Shown piece by piece: positions 5,478-9,514 of a stretch of 9,514 nt of DNA (position 1 is the stretch's first letter; every line of letters begins with the position of its first letter). The DNA is from Candidatus Woesearchaeota archaeon (lineage in GTDB: Archaea; Nanobdellota; Nanobdellia; Woesearchaeales; WJKR01). The notes under the pieces were generated by a model. That model was given only the letters and a program-made list of their open reading frames with translations. It searched no databases and was not told where the DNA came from. The stretch spans positions 1-9,514 of the forward strand of contig WJKR01000023.1 of NCBI GenBank assembly GCA_014729015.1, given 5' to 3'. Both the position numbers and the translations under genes were made by a program.

Positions 5478-5708
5478 ATGGCTAAAAAAGTAGCACGAGC
5501 CGGCGTCAGCAAGGAGCCCGGTTATCTGTACTTCGTAGACAAGGGTGGTGACGTCAGTCGCGCACCGATGGTCAGAGGCGGCGCTGCAGGTGGCGGCCGG
5601 AAAGAGAAAGTTGCCCAGGTTGGCGTCAGCAAGGAAGCTGGTTATTTGTACTTCGTAGACAAGGACGGCGACGTCAGTCGCGCGCCCATGGCCCGTGGCA
5701 GGAAATAA
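5478..5708 (+). CDS. Small basic protein of two tandem 31-residue units
   Basis: A 76-residue protein made of two copies of one unit, K4-G34 and K44-G74, joined by a Gly/Ala-rich linker (35-43, GAAGGGRKE). The units agree at 26 of 31 positions and share the core GYLYFVDK-x-GDVSRAPM. The core looks like two short beta strands with a turn, flanked by Lys/Arg-rich ends. It has no membrane segment or signal peptide. Similar small proteins seem to occur in other DPANN-type archaea from memory, but I know of no assigned function. Small size, basic charge, a strong TATA box and a good Shine-Dalgarno sequence suggest an abundant protein, possibly binding nucleic acid or the ribosome; that is inference. 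A dyad follows the stop at 5701-5716. Confidence 0.8.
   Translation: MAKKVARAGVSKEPGYLYFVDKGGDVSRAPMVRGGAAGGGRKEKVAQVGVSKEAGYLYFVDKDGDVSRAPMARGRK
5487..5579 (+). repeat. Intragenic direct repeat, unit 1
   Basis: First of two 93-base units with a 120-base period. It encodes residues 4-34 and matches unit 2 at 75 of 93 bases by my count. Many third codon positions are identical, which suggests a fairly recent duplication or gene conversion. Confidence 0.85.
5607..5699 (+). repeat. Intragenic direct repeat, unit 2
   Basis: Second 93-base unit, encoding residues 44-74. The differences from unit 1 change five residues: R7/Q47, A8/V48, P14/A54, G23/D63 and V32/A72. Confidence 0.85.
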
Positions 5709-5716
5709 TCATTTCC
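5701..5716 (+). terminator. Short dyad after the small-protein gene, possible 3'-end signal
   Basis: GGAAAT-AATC-ATTTCC forms six-base inverted arms with a four-base loop across the stop codon at 5706-5708. It could form a weak RNA hairpin at the 3' end. A T-run appears only at 5756-5760, so a terminator role is uncertain; a protein-binding dyad before hef is an alternative. Confidence 0.3.
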
Positions 5717-5738
5717 ACTGGTCACCACGTCACAACGC

Positions 5739-5747
5739 ATTTAAACA
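5739..5747 (+). promoter_or_regulatory. TATA box of hef
   Basis: ATTTAAACA is centred 26 bases before the ATG at 5769 and predicts a leaderless hef transcript. Confidence 0.65.
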
Positions 5748-5768
5748 TTTCCTGCTTTTTACTCTTGT

Positions 5769-7973
5769 ATGTCTGTGCTCACGAAGGGTTTTCGCCCTCG
5801 ACGCTACCAAGAGACCATCTTCGCCACCGCGGCGCGCAACAACACCTTGGTCGTGCTGCCGACCGGCATGGGCAAGACCGCTATCGCCGCGATGTTGGCA
5901 GCGCACCGCCTCGAACAGCACCCCGGCACTAAGATAGTGTTCTTGGCGCCGACGAGGCCTTTAGTGCAACAGCACCTGGACACGTTCAGAAGGATGTTTG
6001 AACTCCCGGACGACTCCTTTGCCGTGTTCACCGGTCATACCAAGCCAGAAAAACGAGTCATGCTCTGGAAGACTGCTACTTTCATTTTCAGCACGCCGCA
6101 AGGCATGGAGAACGACCTGATTGGCAGGAAGCTGGACCTGCAGGAGGTGTCGTTGCTCGTGGTCGACGAGAGCCATCGTGCGGTGAAGGACTATGCGTAC
6201 GTGTTCATCGCCCAGCACTACCACAAGCATGCCATTCACGAGCGCATACTCGCGCTGACCGCTTCTCCGGGCTCGGACGAGCAGAGCATCAAGGACGTCT
6301 GCGACAACCTGTTCATTGAATCCATCGAGGTACGCAGCGCCGACGATGCTGACATGCAGGAATATGTCCAGGCGCTCGACATACAGTTCAAGCCGGTCGA
6401 GCTGTCCGCTGACATAAGGAAGGTCAGGAGATACCTGCACGACTGCTACACGGATAAGATTGACGGTGCGAAGAAACTCGGCTTATTGTATGGTGATGTC
6501 GCGAACTACAACAAGTCAACCCTGCTCTCATTACAAGCATCGTTGCACGCGAAGACCGCGCAAGGGGAGAAGACGTACGAGGTCCTGAAAACCATCAGCT
6601 TGTTGGCAGAAGCGTTGAAGGTGCAGCACGCGCTGGAGCTGTGCGAGACGCAGACCGTGCACGCCTTGTTGCGGTACGTGCACCGGTTGCAGCAGTTATC
6701 GAAAACGTCGAAGACCAAGGCGGTACGGAACCTAGTGAAGGACGTCAATTTCCGCTCAGCAGTCATCCTCACCGAGCAATTGCATGAACAAGGCGTCGAG
6801 CACCCGAAGATTGCGGCGTTGCAAGCCACGGTCTCCAAGGAACTCATGGACAAGGACAAGAAAATCATCATCTTCACCCAGTTCAGGGATACGGCGACAG
6901 TGGTGAAAGAACGATTGGCCGAAGTGGCTTCTGCCGATATCTTCGTCGGACAAGCGAAGAAAGGCACGACAGGATTATCGCAGAAAAAACAGAAGGAAAT
7001 GCTGGAACAATTTCGTGAAGGGGCATTCCAGGTATTGATCGCGACATCGGTGGCGGAAGAAGGGCTGGACATCCCCTCGGTCGACACGGTCATCTTCTAC
7101 GAGCCCATCCCCTCAGCTATCAGGACTGTGCAGCGACGGGGAAGGACGGGCAGGCACGACACCGGCAGCGTGTTCTTGTTGATCGCGAAGGGCACGCGGG
7201 ATGAGGGCTATCGCTGGAGCGCGCACCACAAGGAGAAACGTATGTATCGTAACCTGAAGAAGCTGCAGCACACGTTCACCCCTTCGAGTGGCGTCAAGGA
7301 ACAACCAACCTTGACTGATTATACTGAGGATAATGGGAAGTATACGTTGCAGGTCGATTATCGGGAGAAAGGATCACCAGTCATGAAATCATTGCTGGCG
7401 CAGGACGTCAAGCTGGATTTGGCGCAATTGCCGATCGGTGATTATCTCATCAATGATGATGTCGTCGTCGAGTACAAGACGGTCAGGGATTTCGTGGACA
7501 GCATCATCGACGGCCGGTTGTTGGGTCAGTTGTCAGAATTGCGCTCGTTCTACAAGCCGATCATCATCATCGAGGGGACGGAGGACCTGTATGCGCAAAG
7601 AAGAATAAACCCCGCAGCTATCCGTGGCATGTTGGCAGCGATTGTGTTGTCCTATCACATCCCAGTATTACGTACAAGTTCACCGAATGACACCGCAGGC
7701 GTGCTATTAGCATTAGCAAAAAGGACGCAAAGTACGGACAAATACTTCCAACCACACACCAACAAACCATGGACCTTGCAAGAACAGCAAGAATTCGTCG
7801 TTGCGTCTTTACCTGGTATCGGTGGGAAGCTAGCAAAGCCGTTGTTGGAAAAGTTTGGATCAGTAAAAGGAGTTATGGATGCGTCCGTTGATGCGTTGCA
7901 AGAAGTAGAGTTAATTGGTCCAACAAAAGCGAAAAAAATCAGAGACTTATTAGACGCGCACTACAACGCTTAA
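5769..7973 (+). CDS. hef: Hef helicase-nuclease (FANCM/XPF-like)
   Basis: A 734-residue fork-repair enzyme that joins a superfamily 2 helicase to an XPF-type structure-specific nuclease, acting on stalled or branched replication forks. Helicase motifs: PTGMGKT (31-37), FLAPTRPLV (58-66), DESH (133-136), TAS (164-166), IIIFTQF (366-372), ATSVAEEGLDIPSVD (425-439), QRRGRTGR (455-462). A helical insert typical of Hef/FANCM lies at about 215-340. The ERCC4 nuclease domain begins near 526 (VDYRE, D530-E533) and continues with GDYLINDDVVVEYKTVRD (557-574), DGRL and IIIIEG. The C-terminal tandem helix-hairpin-helix covers about 678-730 (LPGIGGKLA, LIGPTKAKKI). Oddity: the nuclease signature ERKxxxD reads EYK-TVR-D (568-574), with Tyr in place of the conserved Arg, so nuclease activity may be altered. 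The reading frame is intact and the length is normal. Its end overlaps the convergent AsnC-like gene by 4 bases. Confidence 0.96.
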   Translation: MSVLTKGFRPRRYQETIFATAARNNTLVVLPTGMGKTAIAAMLAAHRLEQHPGTKIVFLAPTRPLVQQHLDTFRRMFELPDDSFAVFTGHTKPEKRVMLWKTATFIFSTPQGMENDLIGRKLDLQEVSLLVVDESHRAVKDYAYVFIAQHYHKHAIHERILALTASPGSDEQSIKDVCDNLFIESIEVRSADDADMQEYVQALDIQFKPVELSADIRKVRRYLHDCYTDKIDGAKKLGLLYGDVANYNKSTLLSLQASLHAKTAQGEKTYEVLKTISLLAEALKVQHALELCETQTVHALLRYVHRLQQLSKTSKTKAVRNLVKDVNFRSAVILTEQLHEQGVEHPKIAALQATVSKELMDKDKKIIIFTQFRDTATVVKERLAEVASADIFVGQAKKGTTGLSQKKQKEMLEQFREGAFQVLIATSVAEEGLDIPSVDTVIFYEPIPSAIRTVQRRGRTGRHDTGSVFLLIAKGTRDEGYRWSAHHKEKRMYRNLKKLQHTFTPSSGVKEQPTLTDYTEDNGKYTLQVDYREKGSPVMKSLLAQDVKLDLAQLPIGDYLINDDVVVEYKTVRDFVDSIIDGRLLGQLSELRSFYKPIIIIEGTEDLYAQRRINPAAIRGMLAAIVLSYHIPVLRTSSPNDTAGVLLALAKRTQSTDKYFQPHTNKPWTLQEQQEFVVASLPGIGGKLAKPLLEKFGSVKGVMDASVDALQEVELIGPTKAKKIRDLLDAHYNA

Positions 7974-8215
7974 TCGCTGCTTTCTAAATCGTTCACAATG
8001 AGCGTTTCCGTCGTCTTGATGCCTTCAGTGATCTGCAGCTTGTTCTGGATGAAGCCTTTCAGTTCAGCACGGTCAGTGCACACCATTTTGGCAATGAGGT
8101 CGTACCGACCATAGATTTCGTGCAATTCTTCGATTTCTTCGTATTTGTTCAAAGCTGCAGAAGTAATCTTCAACTTACCATGCCTGCACTCAATAAGGAT
8201 GTACGCGACTTCCAT
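7970..8215 (-). CDS. Stand-alone Lrp/AsnC ligand-binding (RAM) domain protein
   Basis: An 81-residue protein equal to only the C-terminal RAM domain of Lrp/AsnC regulators, a beta-alpha-beta-beta-alpha-beta fold that oligomerises and binds amino acids or related small molecules. Seen: strand VAYILIEC (3-10), helix ALNKYEEIEELHEI, the family core YGRYDLIAKMVC (35-46), helix DRAELKGFIQNKL, and the final strand GIKTTETLIVND (65-76). There is no helix-turn-helix, so it cannot bind DNA in the usual way; such single-domain forms may act as sensors or partners of full-length Lrp proteins. The ATG at 8215 has a TATA box 26 bases upstream. It is divergent from the Toprim gene and convergent with hef, overlapping it by 4 bases. 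Confidence 0.85.
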   Translation of the reverse strand: MEVAYILIECRHGKLKITSAALNKYEEIEELHEIYGRYDLIAKMVCTDRAELKGFIQNKLQITEGIKTTETLIVNDLESSD

Positions 8216-8235
8216 GATGCACGAGAAGAATCCCT

Positions 8236-8245
8236 CTTATTTAAG
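8236..8245 (-). promoter_or_regulatory. TATA box of the RAM-domain gene
   Basis: On the minus strand it reads CTTAAATAAG, centred about 26 bases before the ATG at 8215. It stands only about 12 bases from the opposite-facing TATA box at 8258, so the two promoters must compete or be co-regulated. Confidence 0.6.
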
Positions 8246-8257
8246 GTTTTAGCAAAG

Positions 8258-8267
8258 CTTTTTATGC
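8258..8267 (+). promoter_or_regulatory. TATA box of the Toprim gene
   Basis: GCTTTTTATG (with the following C) is centred about 26 bases before the ATG at 8289, which supports that internal start. It lies next to the palindrome AAAGCTTT (8254-8261), midway between the two divergent TATA boxes and a possible operator. Confidence 0.5.
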
Positions 8268-8288
8268 ATGCCTGCGAGCTCTTTTTGT

Positions 8289-8639
8289 ATGGATGAACCC
8301 CTGCGAGCGTTCCTGGACGCGTTGCACGCGGCGGATGATGGCAAGACGTGCTTCATCGTCGAGGGAAAGCGTGACGTCGCCGCGCTGGGCGAGCAAGGCA
8401 TTCGTCACGTCAGGGAACTCGACAACAATCTGTACTTGTTCGCTGAACGGGTCGCGGGGTCGTTCGGTAAAGCTGTTGTGTTGACTGATGGCGACGCTGC
8501 GGGCAAGCAGTTGTACGGGAAGTTGCGTGGTTATTTGATCAGGAACGGGGTCAAGGTGAATGATGCTCCACGGGAATTGTTGTTTTTGACCGGGCTGCGC
8601 CAGGTGGAAGGGTTAGGCACGTATAGATGTAATCATTGA
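8289..8639 (+). CDS. Small Toprim-domain protein (RnmV-like / UPF0292-type)
   Basis: A 116-residue protein that is essentially one Toprim domain, the metal-binding fold of primases, topoisomerases and RNase M5. Seen: FIVEGKRDVAAL with the catalytic glutamate E25, then VVLTDGDAAGKQL with D67 and D69 of the DxD motif, a basic helix YGKLRGYLIRNG, and the ending R95 and VEGL (106-109). The small archaeal Toprim proteins have this same layout; their substrate is not established, with RNA or DNA cleavage the usual suggestion. I choose the ATG at 8289 because the TATA box at 8258-8267 fits it; the upstream ATG at 8268 would add seven residues (MPASSFC) and leave no promoter distance. The tail after VEGL (GTYRCNH) is short. 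Confidence 0.85.
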   Translation: MDEPLRAFLDALHAADDGKTCFIVEGKRDVAALGEQGIRHVRELDNNLYLFAERVAGSFGKAVVLTDGDAAGKQLYGKLRGYLIRNGVKVNDAPRELLFLTGLRQVEGLGTYRCNH

Positions 8640-8651
8640 ACCTTCATTAAA

Positions 8652-8660
8652 TTTAAAAAT
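8652..8660 (+). promoter_or_regulatory. TATA box of htpX
   Basis: TTTAAAAAT in the 42-base gap after the Toprim gene is centred 26 bases before the ATG at 8682, so htpX has its own promoter and probably a leaderless mRNA. Confidence 0.65.
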
Positions 8661-8681
8661 ACTCGTTGCTTCCATCGCTGC

Positions 8682-9514
8682 ATGAGCAACGCGTTGAAGA
8701 CCGCTGTTCTCTTGGCGGCCCTGACCGGTGTCTTATTACTCGTAGGACAATTAGTAGGTGGTGTGCGGGGATTGACTATCGCGATTATCTTCTCTGTGCT
8801 CATCAATTTCGTCATGTATTATTCCAGCGACAGGATCGCCTTGGCCATGTATCGCGCGCACCCTGCTGACGAGCATAAGGACCGTGAGTTGTTCCAGACG
8901 GTGCGTGAATTGGCGCAACGCGCTGACCTGCCCATGCCGAAGGTGTACATCATCCCTTCCCAGACGCCGAACGCGTTCGCGACCGGTCGTAATCCACAGC
9001 ATGCTTCTGTGGCGGTGACGCAAGGCATCCAAGGATTATTGTCCAAGCATGAGCTCAAAGGCGTCATCGCGCATGAGCTCGCGCACGTCAAGCATCGGGA
9101 CATCCTCATAGCGACGGTCGCGGCGACGATCGCCGGCATCATCTCGTACGTGGCGATGATGGCGCGCTGGGCCGCGATCTTCGGCGGTTTCGGCGGTAGG
9201 GACGGGGACAACAACATTGTTTCCCTGTTGGTGTTGGCCGTCTTGACGCCCATCCTTGCCGTGATTATCCAGTTGGCTATTTCCAGGAGTAGAGAATTCG
9301 CCGCTGATGCCGGCGGTGCAAAGATCATGGGTCATGGCGAGTACTTGGCGAACGCGTTGCAAAAACTCGAGGCTGCGAACAAGCGGCATCCTTTGCGGTT
9401 CGGCACGGAGTCGGGCGCGTCGTTGTTCATCGTCAATCCTTTTGCTGGCCGGGCGTTCATCAAGTTGTTCAGCACGCACCCGCCGGTCAAGGAGCGGGTG
9501 AAGCGGCTCAGGAC
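8682..9514 (+). CDS. htpX: HtpX membrane zinc metalloprotease (M48), 3' end cut by window
   Basis: Membrane-bound protease that degrades misfolded membrane proteins, with its active site facing the cytoplasm. The frame stays open to the window edge and gives 277 residues; the usual length is about 285-300, so only a few residues are missing. Seen: two N-terminal membrane segments (about 7-26 and 31-47), ELAQRADLPMPKVYIIPSQT with the conserved PNAFATGR (96-103), the zinc motif HELAH (131-135), two further membrane segments (about 141-163 and 180-200), and SREFAADAGGAK (203-214) with E205 as third zinc ligand. THPPVKERVKRL near the end is the typical C-terminal element. All catalytic residues are intact. 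It has its own TATA box. Confidence 0.95.
   Translation, partial: MSNALKTAVLLAALTGVLLLVGQLVGGVRGLTIAIIFSVLINFVMYYSSDRIALAMYRAHPADEHKDRELFQTVRELAQRADLPMPKVYIIPSQTPNAFATGRNPQHASVAVTQGIQGLLSKHELKGVIAHELAHVKHRDILIATVAATIAGIISYVAMMARWAAIFGGFGGRDGDNNIVSLLVLAVLTPILAVIIQLAISRSREFAADAGGAKIMGHGEYLANALQKLEAANKRHPLRFGTESGASLFIVNPFAGRAFIKLFSTHPPVKERVKRLR

Noticed and set aside
5487..5699. CRISPR-like or mobile repeat
   Set aside because: There are only two units, both in frame within one protein-coding gene, with no spacers or flanking duplications.
5695..5937. An 80-codon frame spanning the end of the small-protein gene and the start of hef
   Set aside because: It overlaps the Walker A region of hef in another frame and has no recognisable domain.
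7470..7490. Hef as a pseudogene because of the altered nuclease motif
   Set aside because: The frame is intact across 734 codons and every helicase motif and the helix-hairpin-helix region is preserved.
8268..8288. An earlier ATG for the Toprim protein
   Set aside because: The TATA box at 8258-8267 touches this ATG, so transcription should begin near 8289.

Overview
The window looks archaeal, most likely from a DPANN-type (Woesearchaeota-like) lineage, though the lineage is a guess from gene style. The domain assignment rests on an Orc1/Cdc6 initiator, the small subunit of the archaeal D-family DNA polymerase, a Hef/FANCM-type helicase-nuclease and a TrmB-type regulator. It also rests on TATA boxes about 26 bases before start codons, which implies mostly leaderless mRNAs. 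No rRNA, tRNA, insertion sequence or CRISPR array was seen.

Left part (1-1793, minus strand): a two-gene replication operon, orc1/cdc6 followed 2 bases later by polB (PolD small subunit DP1), which runs off the left edge. Middle-left (1794-2251): a 458-base non-coding region with the marks of a replication origin. It has an ORB-like Orc1-binding site inside the orc1 promoter, a 60-base block that is 90% G/T with one C, and an A/T-rich stretch (87% A+T over 2041-2160) suited to unwinding. The G-versus-C excess on the + strand reverses across this region.

Right of the origin (2252-5075, plus strand, coding strand very C-rich): a TrmB-family regulator, a short TraB-family protein, an unrecognised 155-residue protein, and a membrane protein that resembles a site-2 protease but has lost its zinc-binding and catalytic residues. 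Each has its own TATA box, so they are probably separate transcripts. A small four-helix membrane protein lies opposite and overlaps the last of them tail to tail.

From 5400 on: a 76-residue basic protein made of two near-identical 31-residue units, the only gene here with a clear leader and Shine-Dalgarno sequence; then hef (734 residues, helicase plus ERCC4 nuclease plus helix-hairpin-helix); a stand-alone Lrp/AsnC ligand-binding domain on the minus strand; a small Toprim protein divergent from it; and htpX, a membrane zinc protease cut by the right edge.

The shared theme is DNA replication and fork repair (orc1, polB, hef, Toprim protein) beside a probable origin, mixed with membrane quality control (htpX, pseudo-S2P) and small regulators. 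The most notable items are the candidate origin with its self-regulating layout, the degenerate protease, the duplicated small protein, and an altered nuclease signature in Hef.
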